Assembly: GCA_024402665.1 (NCBI GenBank)
Contig: JAKSTI010000016.1
Location: 1 to 49,257, forward strand
Direction of reading: 5' to 3'
Length of the DNA: 49,257 nucleotides
DNA from: Treponema sp.
GTDB lineage: Bacteria > Spirochaetota > Spirochaetia > Treponematales > Treponemataceae
Part shown: positions 14,331 through 23,224 of the stretch, piece after piece
Layout: each line of letters starts with the position of its first letter
How positions within the stretch are numbered: the first letter of the stretch is position 1
Notes under the pieces: generated by a model
Database searches by the model: none
Told to the model about the DNA's origin: nothing
What the model saw: the letters and a program-made list of their open reading frames with translations, nothing else
Program-made: the position numbers and the translations under genes

Positions 14331-15413
14331 ATGAAAAAAAGTTTTAAATTACTGGCTGCAATTGCAGTTACAAGTTTAATTGTGTTTGCAGGTTGTAAAA
14401 CTGATGCAGGAACTGATAGTCATTTAAAACCATCAGCTAATGATCTTACAATAGATGGTGTAAAAATTACTGGTTCGGAAATGGTTTCAATCCCTGCAGG
14501 TTCTGTAACAGGTTCTTCATCAAATAAAATTAATGGTTATTCAGGTGTATTTTCTGTAACAGGACGTAACCTTACAATTCCAGCTTTCCAGATGGGAGCC
14601 TATGAAGTAACTCAGCGACTTTATAAGGCAGTTATGGAAGGGGACGAAAATGCGGTTTCAGAACCAAGTTTTTGTAATGCAACTTCTACAACTTACGTGT
14701 ATTCAGATGCAAATGAAGATGAAAAAGACCTTCGTCCAGTAGAAAATGTTACATGGTTTGATGCAGTATATTTCTGTAACAAATTAAGTGAAAAAACAGG
14801 AAAAGTTCCATATTATGTGCTTTCCGAAATTTCGTGGGGAACAGGTGTTGAGAAAGGACATATTATTTCTGCAAAAGTTACTATCAGTTCTGCAAAAGGA
14901 GCTTCAACAGGTTATCGCCTTCCAAGAGAAGCAGAATGGGAATATGCAGCTCGTGGTGCAGATCCTGAAGGAAAAAATTGGAATAATTTCTTTGCCGGAA
15001 AAGCAAGTTCAACTGATGCTATTAAAAATAAAGATTTAGATAGTGTAGGCTGGTACTGGTATAACACAGCAAATGATGGAGAAACTCCAGATGAAAATAA
15101 TCTACCTGATTCAGGGCAGAAAGGGTATGGATCTCACAGAGTGGGACTTAAAGCTCCTGTTTCTGAATCAATAAAACTTTATGATATGAGTGGAAATGTA
15201 TTTGAATGGTGCTATGATTGGCAAGACACAATTACAGAAATCACACCTTTGGATGGTCCTCAGACTTCACCTGGTAACAATCGTGTTTACTGTGGTGGTA
15301 GTTGGAAAGACCCTGCTCACTACTGCTCTGTTGTTCGCCATACGAATGGCAAACCTGAAATACACCACTACTATCTTGGCTTCCGCGTTTGTTGCAGTGT
15401 AGGTGAAGACTAA
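14331..15413 (+). CDS. FGE/SUMF1-fold lipoprotein 1 (candidate DGR target protein)
   Basis: A 360-residue exported lipoprotein: signal peptide with lipobox FAGC (Cys near residue 22), a short linker, then a formylglycine-generating-enzyme/C-type-lectin-like domain. Family segments are MGAYEVTQRLYKAVME, PVENVTWFDAVYFCNKLS, YRLPREAEWEYAARG, DMSGNVFEWCYDW and LGFRVCCS. Proteins of this fold are not necessarily enzymes; in treponemes such lipoproteins are known DGR targets (TvpA). The last ~50 residues correspond to the variable region of the paralogue at 15499, and the final 41 bases are identical in the two genes. CGGAGG 8 nt upstream supports the ATG. Confidence 0.88.
   Translation: MKKSFKLLAAIAVTSLIVFAGCKTDAGTDSHLKPSANDLTIDGVKITGSEMVSIPAGSVTGSSSNKINGYSGVFSVTGRNLTIPAFQMGAYEVTQRLYKAVMEGDENAVSEPSFCNATSTTYVYSDANEDEKDLRPVENVTWFDAVYFCNKLSEKTGKVPYYVLSEISWGTGVEKGHIISAKVTISSAKGASTGYRLPREAEWEYAARGADPEGKNWNNFFAGKASSTDAIKNKDLDSVGWYWYNTANDGETPDENNLPDSGQKGYGSHRVGLKAPVSESIKLYDMSGNVFEWCYDWQDTITEITPLDGPQTSPGNNRVYCGGSWKDPAHYCSVVRHTNGKPEIHHYYLGFRVCCSVGED
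15256..15374 (+). other. Region of lipoprotein 1 corresponding to a DGR variable region
   Basis: It aligns with the GC-rich variable stretch of the second paralogue. The codons are less dominated by NNC: CAC, TAC, GAC and TGC occur, but so do AAA, GAA and ATA. It could be a less mutated copy, one made from another template, or a region no longer diversified. Confidence 0.45.
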
Positions 15414-15440
15414 GTACTTCTTTTACAAGTAATTTATTAC

Positions 15441-15470
15441 TTGCTAATAATAAACATCCTCCCTTATAAT
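15441..15470 (+). promoter_or_regulatory. Promoter of FGE-fold lipoprotein 2
   Basis: TTGCTA (15441-15446) and TATAAT (15465-15470), 18-bp spacer without TA repeat. The -35 overlaps the right arm of a small AT-rich hairpin (15426-15443) that follows lipoprotein 1. Confidence 0.6.
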
Positions 15471-15498
15471 AAACAGTAAATCTATCGGAGGATAAATT

Positions 15499-16581
15499 GT
15501 GAAAATAAAAGTAAAATTTTTAGCTGCAATTGCAGTTACAAGTTTAATTATGTTTGCAGGTTGTAAACATGAGGCTGATAGTAAAAAGCCTGTAAAACCT
15601 GCAGATGTACCTAATCTTACAATTGGGGAAACTGAAATTCCTTATTCAAATTTAGTAGGGATTCCTTCTGGTACCGTAAATGGTTCCTCATCAAATACAA
15701 TTAATGGTTATGCTGGTGTATTTTCTGTATCAGGCCGTAACCTTACAATTCCTGCATTCCAGATGGGTGCTTACGAAGTTACACAGCGCTTGTACAAAGC
15801 TGTAATGCAAGGGGATTCAAATGCAGATGCAGAACCAAGTTACTGTAATGCAACTTCAACAGAATATGTTTATTCAGATGCAAATGACGATGAAAAAGAC
15901 CTTCGCCCAGTAGAAGGAGTTACCTGGTTTGATGCAGTATATTTCTGTAACAAATTAAGCGAAAAAACTGGAAAAGTTCCATATTATGGAATTTCTGATA
16001 TTTCCAGAGATTCACAAAAGCATATTACCTCTGCAAAAGTTACTGTCAGTTCTGCAGAAGGAGCTTCAGCAGGTTACCGTCTTCCAACAGAAGCAGAATG
16101 GGAATATGCCGCTCGTGGTGCTAACCCAAATGCTGCAGGCTGGAATAATTTCTTTGCCGGAAAAGCAAGTTTAAGTACTTCTGATATAAACAAAGATTTA
16201 GACAGTGCAGGATGGTACTGGTATAACACTGCAAATGATGGAGAAACTCCAGATACAAATAACACACCTTCTTCAGGAAAAAAAGGATATGGAACACACA
16301 GAGTTGGTCTTAAAGCTCCAGTTTCTGAATCATTAAAACTTTATGATATGAGTGGTAACGTATATGAATGGTGCTACGATTGGTATGACACAATTAAAGC
16401 AGACACTCCTTTGGCTGGCCCGGGCGTTTCGCCTCGCGGCTACCGTGTCTTCCGTGGTGGCGGTTGGCTCGACAACTTCGGCGCCGGCCGCTGTTCTGTT
16501 GCATTCCGGGCCCGCGACTACCCGAACCGCCGCAACCGCAATCTTGGCTTCCGCGTTTGTTGCAGTGTAGGTGAAGACTAA
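15499..16581 (+). CDS. FGE/SUMF1-fold lipoprotein 2 with DGR-type variable region
   Basis: A 360-residue paralogue of lipoprotein 1 with the same layout: lipobox FAGC, linker, FGE/C-lectin fold (YRLPTEAEWEYAARG, DMSGNVYEWCYDW). It starts with GTG, preceded by CGGAGG at the same spacing as in the paralogue. From about 16414 the sequence turns strongly GC-rich, and 18 of the 25 codons between GGW and LGF are NNC, including CTC, GAC, TTC, GGC, GCC, CGC and TAC. This is expected if AAC codons of a template are randomised at A. The protein is probably surface-exposed and binds variable ligands through this face. Confidence 0.88.
   Translation: MKIKVKFLAAIAVTSLIMFAGCKHEADSKKPVKPADVPNLTIGETEIPYSNLVGIPSGTVNGSSSNTINGYAGVFSVSGRNLTIPAFQMGAYEVTQRLYKAVMQGDSNADAEPSYCNATSTEYVYSDANDDEKDLRPVEGVTWFDAVYFCNKLSEKTGKVPYYGISDISRDSQKHITSAKVTVSSAEGASAGYRLPTEAEWEYAARGANPNAAGWNNFFAGKASLSTSDINKDLDSAGWYWYNTANDGETPDTNNTPSSGKKGYGTHRVGLKAPVSESLKLYDMSGNVYEWCYDWYDTIKADTPLAGPGVSPRGYRVFRGGGWLDNFGAGRCSVAFRARDYPNRRNRNLGFRVCCSVGED
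16414..16542 (+). other. Candidate DGR variable region (VR)
   Basis: GC-rich island inside an AT-rich gene with NNC codon bias, ending at a sequence identical in the paralogue. No adenine-rich template copy or reverse transcriptase gene is in the window, so template and enzyme would act from elsewhere. The left edge is uncertain by about 20 bp. Confidence 0.7.
16541..16581 (+). repeat. 41-bp tail identical in both FGE-fold genes (candidate IMH-like element)
   Basis: The last 41 bases of both genes (15373-15413 and 16541-16581) are identical, although flanking codons differ greatly. In DGRs the fixed stretch at the 3' end of the VR is where template-primed cDNA synthesis begins. Confidence 0.75.
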
Positions 16582-16624
16582 AAAATCACAATATATTGTC
16601 TAATACAGATTTATAACTATTAAG

Positions 16625-16650
16625 CAGGTCAAGACGACCTGTTTTTTTTT
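16625..16650 (+). terminator. Rho-independent terminator after lipoprotein 2
   Basis: Perfect 6-bp stem CAGGTC/GACCTG with a 5-nt loop, followed by nine T. Confidence 0.85.
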
Positions 16651-16668
16651 CATAAAAATGGTCCGTTT

Positions 16669-16697
16669 TTGTATTTTAAAGCAAATATATCTATAGA
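16669..16697 (+). promoter_or_regulatory. Possible promoter at the left edge of the palindromic element
   Basis: TTGTAT (16669-16674) and TATAGA (16692-16697) with a 17-bp spacer would start transcription near 16704, at the base of the long terminal helix. The -10 overlaps the outermost arm of the inverted repeat, so this is tentative. Confidence 0.35.
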
Positions 16698-16969
16698 AAT
16701 AAAGTCTGAAAATATTCCCTTGTGAACATCAGAAATTTAAGCATAAAAATACGGTAAGGAAGGCAGTGACTGACAAAAACACTCGTAAGCCGGAAAGATA
16801 GTTTCCTTGCCGGTTTACGCGTGTAGCTGTTAATCGCTGTGTAACAGCTACTTTAAAGGGGGACTGGGGTCTCCCCAGAGTTAGCGGTTTTGACAGTTAC
16901 TTACTGACTGGTAGTATTTTTATAAATATAATTAAGATTTTTCACAAGGTAATATTTTCATATTTCTAT
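16693..16969 (+). ncRNA. Large palindromic element with nested helices; candidate structured RNA or MITE-like element
   Basis: There is no ORF in this 538-bp gap. The outer arms pair as 16693-16701 with 16961-16969, 16707-16716 with 16951-16960, and 16718-16725 with 16942-16949. Inside are 16743-16752 with 16914-16923 (perfect 10 bp) and 16766-16778 with 16888-16900 (imperfect). Local hairpins are 16780-16793 with 16810-16823, 16824-16831 with 16843-16850, and 16864-16869 with 16873-16878. A terminator follows at 17017-17047. Nested helices around a multibranch core suggest a folded RNA; the long DNA palindrome could also be a non-autonomous transposon. I do not recognise an RNA family. Confidence 0.55.
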
Positions 16970-17016
16970 GGAGGTATATGAACTATTTTTAGATTTACAA
17001 TAAACTATATTAAAGT

Positions 17017-17047
17017 AACGCTGTCTAAAATCAAGGCAGCGTTTTTT
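17017..17047 (+). terminator. Rho-independent terminator downstream of the palindromic element
   Basis: A 10-bp stem (AACGCTGTCT with AGGCAGCGTT, one G-U pair) with a T-run. Between the palindrome and this stem, GGAGG precedes a five-codon reading frame (MNYF, stop) at 16978-16992, whose meaning is unclear. Confidence 0.8.
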
Positions 17048-17055
17048 CTGCACAG

Positions 17056-17084
17056 TTGAATAGATACCCTTTTTAAAGTAAAAT
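17056..17084 (+). promoter_or_regulatory. Promoter of the OFA-type transporter
   Basis: TTGAAT (17056-17061) and TAAAAT (17079-17084), 17-bp spacer, giving a leader of about 30 nt with an AAGGA ribosome site. Confidence 0.55.
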
Positions 17085-17119
17085 AAGTAAAATAATTATT
17101 TCAAATAAAAGGATTTAGT

Positions 17120-18415
17120 ATGAAAAACATTCAGAACAAATGGATTCGTGGTGCAATTCCTGCTTTGCTTTTGCATTGTTCAATCGGAACTGTATACTGC
17201 TGGTCTATTTTTAGTCAGGAAATTGCTGATTATATTGGCTTTTCTAAGGGTGCAACAGAATGGGCATTCAGCTTTGCAATTTTCTTCTTAGGTATGTCTG
17301 CTGCATTTATGGGTAACATTGTTGAAAAAAATATCCATAAATCAAGTTTGATTGCTTCTATTACTTTTGCCGCTGGTATGGCAGGTACTGGTTTCTTTAT
17401 CTGGTACGGTGGAAATAATCAGGGTAGTGTATTAGCTTTAGTTGGTATTTATGTTTGTTACGGTTTCATCATGGGTATTGGTCTTGGTACAGGTTATTTA
17501 AGCCCAGTAAAAACTTTGATGCTCTGGTTCAAAGATAAAAAAGGTCTTGCTACAGGTTTGGCAGTTGCTGGATTTGGTGCTGCAAAAGCTATTGCATCTC
17601 CAATTATGCAGTCTTTGTTAAACAATCTTGGTGAAGGCGGAATCTTTAAGATGTTCTACATCCTCGCTGGTGTTTACTTTGTGATGATGTTTGTAGGTCA
17701 CTTGCTCTTGGCTAAACCAGCTGACTGGCACGAACCACAGACTAAAGCTGCAGGAGAAGGAATTATTGCAACTCTTAAACGTGAACCAATTACATCTTAC
17801 ATTGGTATCTGGTTGATGTTCTACTTAAACATTACTTGTGGTCTTGCTTTGATTTCTCAGGAAAAAATGATTGTTAAATGTATTGGTCTTGCAAGTTCTG
17901 TAGGTATTATTTCTACAATTTCTGCTATTTTCAATGCTGGTGGTCGTCTTGGTTTCTCTGCTTGGGCAGATAAGATGAAAGACCGCAATACAATCTATAA
18001 GATGATTTTTATTCTTTCAATTGTATTTACAGCTGTTGTAATGTTGACTGGTGGTATTAAAAACGGTGATGGAAACATCCTCCTTATTATTCTTGTACTT
18101 GCTTTGATCTTCGTTGTAAATGCAGGATACGGTGGCGGTTTCTCTAACGTTCCAACACTTCTTTCTGACCATTATGGTATGGGTTCAATTTCTGCTATCC
18201 ACGGAATTACACTTTCTGCATGGGCTTTCGCAGGATTGTCTGGAAACCAGCTTGCAAACGCAATTGTAAGTCATACAGGAAAATTCATTGAAGTACACGG
18301 TGTTCAGGTAAACCCAACAGGTTATCAGAACGTACTTTATGTAACTCTTGCTTTGTATGTTGTTTCACTTTGTTTGAGCTTGTTCCTTGTAAAACCTACA
18401 AAAAAAGAAGCATAA
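17120..18415 (+). CDS. OFA-family MFS transporter (oxalate/formate antiporter-like)
   Basis: A 431-residue integral inner-membrane protein with about 12 predicted helices. The N-terminus (RGAIPALLLHCSIGTVYCWS) and the segment CYGFIMGIGLGTGYLSPVKT resemble OFA-family major facilitator proteins, which exchange small carboxylates such as oxalate, formate or lactate. The loop between helices 6 and 7 is short and charged. It is a single gene with its own promoter and a strong terminator. The substrate is not determined; in a fermenting anaerobe an organic acid is likely. Confidence 0.85.
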   Translation: MKNIQNKWIRGAIPALLLHCSIGTVYCWSIFSQEIADYIGFSKGATEWAFSFAIFFLGMSAAFMGNIVEKNIHKSSLIASITFAAGMAGTGFFIWYGGNNQGSVLALVGIYVCYGFIMGIGLGTGYLSPVKTLMLWFKDKKGLATGLAVAGFGAAKAIASPIMQSLLNNLGEGGIFKMFYILAGVYFVMMFVGHLLLAKPADWHEPQTKAAGEGIIATLKREPITSYIGIWLMFYLNITCGLALISQEKMIVKCIGLASSVGIISTISAIFNAGGRLGFSAWADKMKDRNTIYKMIFILSIVFTAVVMLTGGIKNGDGNILLIILVLALIFVVNAGYGGGFSNVPTLLSDHYGMGSISAIHGITLSAWAFAGLSGNQLANAIVSHTGKFIEVHGVQVNPTGYQNVLYVTLALYVVSLCLSLFLVKPTKKEA

Positions 18416-18448
18416 GTCAGAATAAAACTGATTATCAGTTAAGATAAA

Positions 18449-18488
18449 AAAAACCGTTTTGAAGTACAACTTCAAAACGGTTTTTTTT
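18449..18488. terminator. Strong bidirectional terminator
   Basis: A 16-bp perfect stem (18449-18464 with 18469-18484, ACCGTTTTGAAGT on the left arm) with a 4-nt loop, a T-run on the right and an A-run on the left. It separates the transporter from the converging chemoreceptor gene. Confidence 0.9.
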
Positions 18489-18533
18489 GCTTTAATTATT
18501 TAAGCATCATCCCTATTGAGATTTCCTTTATTT

Positions 18534-20645
18534 CTATTCCTTAATCTTGAAAGACTGAATTGCATCTGTAAGACCAGTAATTGATTCCTTAGAAGCTTCT
18601 GCAACCGAAGATACATTTGCAACAATTTCTTCAAGGGAATCTGAAGCACCCTGACATTTTTCCATACTAGAAGCAACCGCAGAGTTCATTTCTTTCAAGT
18701 CATTACAAATAAGGCGTGTTTCTTCTGTTTTATCAGAAATATTTGAAGCGCCCATTTTAATTGTTTCATAACTTGTTCTAATACTGTCAAAAGAAATCTG
18801 CATGTTCTGTGCTTTATCTTTCTGAGCATTACTTGAAGTATTAAGATCATTGAAGGAATCATACATTTCCGTAATCTTCGCAATTGTTTCATCAAAAGAA
18901 ACTTCCACATTCTGGCTTGATTCAGCAATGTCATCAATGCGGTTCTGAATGTTTTCAATAGATTCACTGGCAGTTCTAGCCTGTTCAGATGTTGTTTCTG
19001 CAAGCTTACGAATTTCATCTGCAACAACCGCAAATCCTTTACCTGCATCACCAGCATGAGCCGCTTCAATTGCCGCATTCATAGCAAGAAGGTTAGTCTG
19101 TTCGGCAACTTCAGAAATTACACGGTTCATTTCCAAAAGTGATTTAGACTGTTCTTTTACGTTAAGAATATCGTGTACAGAATTACCAAGAGCAGCTTTG
19201 TTGTCATTAGACATATCTACAATCTTAGTAATCTTTAAAGAAGCATCATCAACATTGGCACTTACTTTTGCAACGTTATTAATCATATCAGTAAGGGAAT
19301 CAAAAGATTCATCAATTACCATATTCTGATTATTAATAATTGCAAGGAACTCTTCACTCTGATCTACAATAGACTGAATAGAATCGTTCATCTTTTCAAC
19401 TGATTCTGTCTGTTCATTTACAGTCTGTGCTACATCCTGAATAACCGATGTTGTTGTTAATGCAGCATCAGTAATGCGGGAAGAAGTTGCTGTTAAGTTG
19501 TCAGATGCGTTCTGAATATCCATAGAAGAATTTTTAATCTTACGAACCAAATCACTGATGTTATTTGTAAACATTGTGAATCCTTCAGAAAGAAGATTTG
19601 ATTCCTTAGTTCTGAATTCTGGATATGTTTGTGTGAAATCGCCTTCTGCAAGTTTTTTACAGTCTTCAGACAATTTCTTTAATGGCTTAGTAATAAGTTT
19701 AGAAACAATAAAGATTGCAATAATGAAGATGATGATAATTACAATTACTTTGTAAATAATATCCTGCAAAGCACCGAAGAAGTGACCAGAGAAGTCATAA
19801 GTTTGACCATGAGCTACAATATACCATGGTGTAAATCCTGCTTTGATGAATGTGTAATAATCTTCGTTATTTACAATTGTTTTAACATTGTCTGTAAAAA
19901 GATCATCATTTGAATAACGGGAAAGATGTTCCTGTACAGTACCAGAGAAATAACTTGCTTCCTGAATTTTTGATGAATCAGGGTTTGTAACAAATAGGCC
20001 TTTTGTATCAATAATAAATGTTTCTGAATTTTCAGAAATACGGTATCCGTTTATTAACAGAGAAAGGTCGTCAAGAATAATATCAACTGCAACAACGCCG
20101 TTTAATTTGTTATTTCCGCTATGGTTTTCACGATTAATAACCGCTTTTGACAAAGTAATACAGAGTTTGCCTGTCATGGAATCTACATAAGGTTCTGTGT
20201 AGGCAATTTCACCGTTAGCGGCAACTGCTGCAAGGAACCACGGTCTTTTCTGAGGAGTCCAGTTGTTGTCAGGTTCCCATCCAGAGGAATCGATGTAAAA
20301 ACCGTCTCTTGAAAAACGTGATTCAATAGTTGAATAGTATAAAGAAAAATCTTCTGGCATTCCTTCAACAAGAATATTAATTGTCTGATCAAGAAATTTT
20401 TCGTCTTTAGATTTTTCTGCAACCAAAGCAAAATTATTCAGTTTATAAGTATAAGGAAGCATGATTCGATCAACTTCTGTACTTAATCCTTCAACTGATT
20501 TATTTACGATTTGCGAAACTGAATTATTAATTGTACTTGTTGTAAGAACTGTAAACCCGATTAAAAGGAAAACAGAAATAATAACAAGCATAATTGAATT
20601 TACAATTACAATTTCTTTAGCGATTGATATTTTTTTCTTTCCCAT
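18534..20645 (-). CDS. Methyl-accepting chemotaxis protein with dCache-type sensor
   Basis: A 703-residue chemoreceptor. An N-terminal membrane helix (~12-32) precedes a periplasmic double-Cache-like domain (~40-280, with RPWFLAA and [17 protein letters not shown] typical of Cache_1). A second membrane helix (~285-310), a HAMP domain and a long coiled-coil signalling domain follow. The kinase-contact tip ([29 protein letters not shown]) is well conserved near residues 515-550. It signals to CheA/CheW to steer periplasmic flagella. Cache domains commonly bind amino or organic acids. A TATAAT box 9 nt before the ATG, with no ribosome site, suggests a very short leader. Confidence 0.93.
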   Translation of the reverse strand: MGKKKISIAKEIVIVNSIMLVIISVFLLIGFTVLTTSTINNSVSQIVNKSVEGLSTEVDRIMLPYTYKLNNFALVAEKSKDEKFLDQTINILVEGMPEDFSLYYSTIESRFSRDGFYIDSSGWEPDNNWTPQKRPWFLAAVAANGEIAYTEPYVDSMTGKLCITLSKAVINRENHSGNNKLNGVVAVDIILDDLSLLINGYRISENSETFIIDTKGLFVTNPDSSKIQEASYFSGTVQEHLSRYSNDDLFTDNVKTIVNNEDYYTFIKAGFTPWYIVAHGQTYDFSGHFFGALQDIIYKVIVIIIIFIIAIFIVSKLITKPLKKLSEDCKKLAEGDFTQTYPEFRTKESNLLSEGFTMFTNNISDLVRKIKNSSMDIQNASDNLTATSSRITDAALTTTSVIQDVAQTVNEQTESVEKMNDSIQSIVDQSEEFLAIINNQNMVIDESFDSLTDMINNVAKVSANVDDASLKITKIVDMSNDNKAALGNSVHDILNVKEQSKSLLEMNRVISEVAEQTNLLAMNAAIEAAHAGDAGKGFAVVADEIRKLAETTSEQARTASESIENIQNRIDDIAESSQNVEVSFDETIAKITEMYDSFNDLNTSSNAQKDKAQNMQISFDSIRTSYETIKMGASNISDKTEETRLICNDLKEMNSAVASSMEKCQGASDSLEEIVANVSSVAEASKESITGLTDAIQSFKIKE

Positions 20646-20732
20646 AACTTAAATATTATACTATAGATACAGTGAAAATCAAAATTTTTTTTATAACGAA
20701 AAATTATTTTGCAAGTTCACCCAAGGGTGCTG

Positions 20733-21581
20733 CTATTCGTGAAAAACATCTGTGAAATATCCGCTTGAACTGATTGGTTCACCGCCATTTGTAAGATGAT
20801 TTGTATCTCCCATTCGTTCAACTCTAAATGCAGCCTGTCCTTTTATTCTTTCTTCTGTATTTAAAATTGTTACTGAAGTAGGGGCAACATAAAAACTCTG
20901 CCATAACTGCATTGGAGAAAGTCCTGTAAGATGCGCAATCACTGTAAACATAATTCCCAGGTGACAGAAGAAAACTAATGTGCAGTCTTCATCAAGATTT
21001 TTTTCAGAAACAAGCTGATACTTTTCATTCCCAGTTCCGCCAATTCCACCTTTTTCTGCACCGCTATATTTTGGTTCAAAGTTAGGATTATGCTTTGGAT
21101 TTTTTACATCATAAAAACCCTTCTTGTTTCGGCAGTACCCATATTGTTCAAGAAGTGAATCTATGCCGCTGCAAACTTCAGAAAAGTGCTTTTTAATATT
21201 TCCACCTTTCATCATTCTGGAATAAACCCATTTATCTTTGTCAAAATATTTTTTGTCATCGTAATAAACTTCAGGAAGAAAATCCCAGCACATAGTTTCC
21301 TGATTGCGCAAATTCTTCAAAAAAAAGTTTTTAGGATATTTTGTTTTATAATGAAATTCCTGAAGCCAGGGCAATACAGTTGCTGTTCTTCCTGTTTTTT
21401 CAAGAGCCGGTGCACCAGTTGCTTTTGCCCGTCCCATTGGTGAAGTGTAGAACGCTGTAATGTTTTGCCATTTACAAATTCGTTCTGTCAAAAGTGCAAC
21501 TTCTCTTTTTCCTTTTTCTGTTAAGTTGTCCTTTTGATAATCCGGGTCACCATGTCGGATAAAAATTAATCTCATACTCAC
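20733..21581 (-). CDS. Histidine phosphatase family protein
   Basis: A 282-residue phosphoglycerate-mutase-like protein. The catalytic RHG lies at residues 8-10 (IFIRHGDPDY), with the N-terminal pattern LTEKGKREV. The second His appears in FFCHLGIMF, where most relatives have a SHGG-like sequence. A middle insertion (about residues 95-190, rich in Lys and aromatic residues) makes it longer than the usual ~200 residues. It probably dephosphorylates a small phosphorylated metabolite in the cytosol; the substrate is unknown. GGAGTGA precedes the ATG. Confidence 0.83.
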   Translation of the reverse strand: MSMRLIFIRHGDPDYQKDNLTEKGKREVALLTERICKWQNITAFYTSPMGRAKATGAPALEKTGRTATVLPWLQEFHYKTKYPKNFFLKNLRNQETMCWDFLPEVYYDDKKYFDKDKWVYSRMMKGGNIKKHFSEVCSGIDSLLEQYGYCRNKKGFYDVKNPKHNPNFEPKYSGAEKGGIGGTGNEKYQLVSEKNLDEDCTLVFFCHLGIMFTVIAHLTGLSPMQLWQSFYVAPTSVTILNTEERIKGQAAFRVERMGDTNHLTNGGEPISSSGYFTDVFHE

Positions 21582-21652
21582 TCCATCAAAAAAATAAGTA
21601 ATTCTATTATAATACAGTTGCTCTCATATTCATACTATGATATTTTTTTTCT

Positions 21653-23224
21653 ATGAGTTTTTTTGAAAAAAAAGTTAGTTCTAACGTAATTTTTGCAGAT
21701 TATCCGGACCCAGATATTATTCGCGTTGAAAATACTTACTACATGATAAGTACAACAATGCATTTTATGCCTGGTGCAGTTATTCTCCGTTCATATAATT
21801 TAAAAGACTGGGAAACTGCTTCTTATGTTTATAACACCCTTGATTCTACTGAAGGGCAAAAACTTTCTGACAATAAAGGAATTTATGGTCAGGGAATGTG
21901 GGCTGCTTCTTTACGCTATCACAACAAAAAATTTTATGTTTCTTTTGTAGCAAATGACACTCATAAAACATATCTTTATACTTCCAGTTCAATTGAAGGT
22001 CCATGGCAAAAAAGTGAGATTGAAGGATTTTACCACGATATGTCCTTGCTTTTTGATGAAATTGACGGACGTCAGCGGGTTTTTGCTGTAAGTGGCAATA
22101 CAAATATTAATCTTACTGAACTTAAAGAAGATTTAAGTGGTCCTGATAATAACGGGGTGCAAAAATGTATTATTACTGATACAGATAAAGTCATTCTTGG
22201 TTATGAAGGCAGTCATATTTATAAAATAAATGGCCGCTATTATATTTTCTTTATTCACTGGCCAGAAGGAAAATTCAGAACACAAGCCTGTTATGTTTCA
22301 GATAAAATTGAAGGTCCTTATAAGGGAAAAGATATTCTTTGTTCAGATTTAGGCGGATGGAATAGTGGTGTTGCTCAAGGCGGCATTGTTGATACTCCAG
22401 ATGGACGCTGGTACGGAATGCTTTTTCAAGATCATGGCGCTTTGGGCCGAATTCCAGTCTTGGTTCCAGTTTCTTTTGACACAGATGATGGATTCCCTGT
22501 CTTCGGAACAGTTGATTCAGAAAAAAATCAGTATATTGTGCCACAGACAGTTTCAGTTCCAGATTTGAATCCTGACTATAAGTATAAACCTCTTTGGAAT
22601 GACGACTTTATTTCTGACGGGAAAATCAATTTAACCTGGCAGTGGAATCATAATCCTGATTTAAGCCTTATTTCGCTTACGGAAAATGAGTACAGAATCA
22701 CAACTGACAGCTGCGTAAAAAATCCATTGCTTTGTAAAAATACAATTACTCAGCGTCCTGTTGGTCATAATTTCAGCGCCTGTGTAGAAGTGGATTTCTC
22801 TTTTTTAAATGAAGGTGATTTTGCAGGCTTATGTGCCCTTGAAGGGGATTACGGTTTTATTGCGGTTCATAAGAAAAATGGAAATTTCTTTGTTGTAAAT
22901 GCAAAACGAAAATCTGAAGTTCAGCCTTATAAAATTGGTTCTGTTGATGAAGATTTTCCTGAAATTACAGCTGAGCAGCCTATTTCTTCAAATAAAGTAA
23001 TTCTTCGCTGCGATTTTGATTTTAATTATGGAAAAGAAAATGCAGTTTTTAAATATAAAGAAAAACAATCTGATGAATACAAAAAGCTTGGTGAAGGTAA
23101 AAAACTCAGATTCACTTTAGATCAGTTTGTTGGCTGCCGTTTTTCACTTTTTTTTTATTCAACAAAAGTTTCCGGCGGAACAGTTAGTTTTTCAAATGTA
23201 AAAAGAATCCTGGAGGAAAAATAG
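21653..23224 (+). CDS. Glycoside hydrolase family 43 protein (beta-xylosidase/arabinofuranosidase-like)
   Basis: A 523-residue enzyme. The N-terminal ~310 residues form a GH43 five-bladed propeller: the base Asp is in YPDPDIIRV near residue 19, an Asp of the middle blade is in FYHDMSLLFD, and the acid Glu is probably in LGYEGSHIYK. The C-terminal ~200 residues are a beta-sandwich typical of GH43 xylosidases. There is no signal peptide, so it acts on imported xylo- or arabino-oligosaccharides in the cytosol. No clear ribosome site precedes the ATG. The next gene starts inside its stop codon, with which it is coupled. Confidence 0.88.
   Translation: MSFFEKKVSSNVIFADYPDPDIIRVENTYYMISTTMHFMPGAVILRSYNLKDWETASYVYNTLDSTEGQKLSDNKGIYGQGMWAASLRYHNKKFYVSFVANDTHKTYLYTSSSIEGPWQKSEIEGFYHDMSLLFDEIDGRQRVFAVSGNTNINLTELKEDLSGPDNNGVQKCIITDTDKVILGYEGSHIYKINGRYYIFFIHWPEGKFRTQACYVSDKIEGPYKGKDILCSDLGGWNSGVAQGGIVDTPDGRWYGMLFQDHGALGRIPVLVPVSFDTDDGFPVFGTVDSEKNQYIVPQTVSVPDLNPDYKYKPLWNDDFISDGKINLTWQWNHNPDLSLISLTENEYRITTDSCVKNPLLCKNTITQRPVGHNFSACVEVDFSFLNEGDFAGLCALEGDYGFIAVHKKNGNFFVVNAKRKSEVQPYKIGSVDEDFPEITAEQPISSNKVILRCDFDFNYGKENAVFKYKEKQSDEYKKLGEGKKLRFTLDQFVGCRFSLFFYSTKVSGGTVSFSNVKRILEEK

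Noticed and set aside
16978..16992. Five-codon frame after GGAGG as a real leader peptide
   Set aside because: It is too short to judge and lies before a terminator, not before a regulated gene with alternative structures that I can show.
16582..17119. Group I or group II intron, RNase P RNA, tmRNA or 6S RNA
   Set aside because: No domain V-like hairpin, no GAGGAAAGTC or ACAGAA motifs, no CCA end or tag frame, and not a single long hairpin with central bulge.
16582..17119. DGR template repeat or retron msr-msd in the gap after the variable lipoprotein
   Set aside because: No near-copy of the variable region is present, and no reverse transcriptase gene lies in the window.
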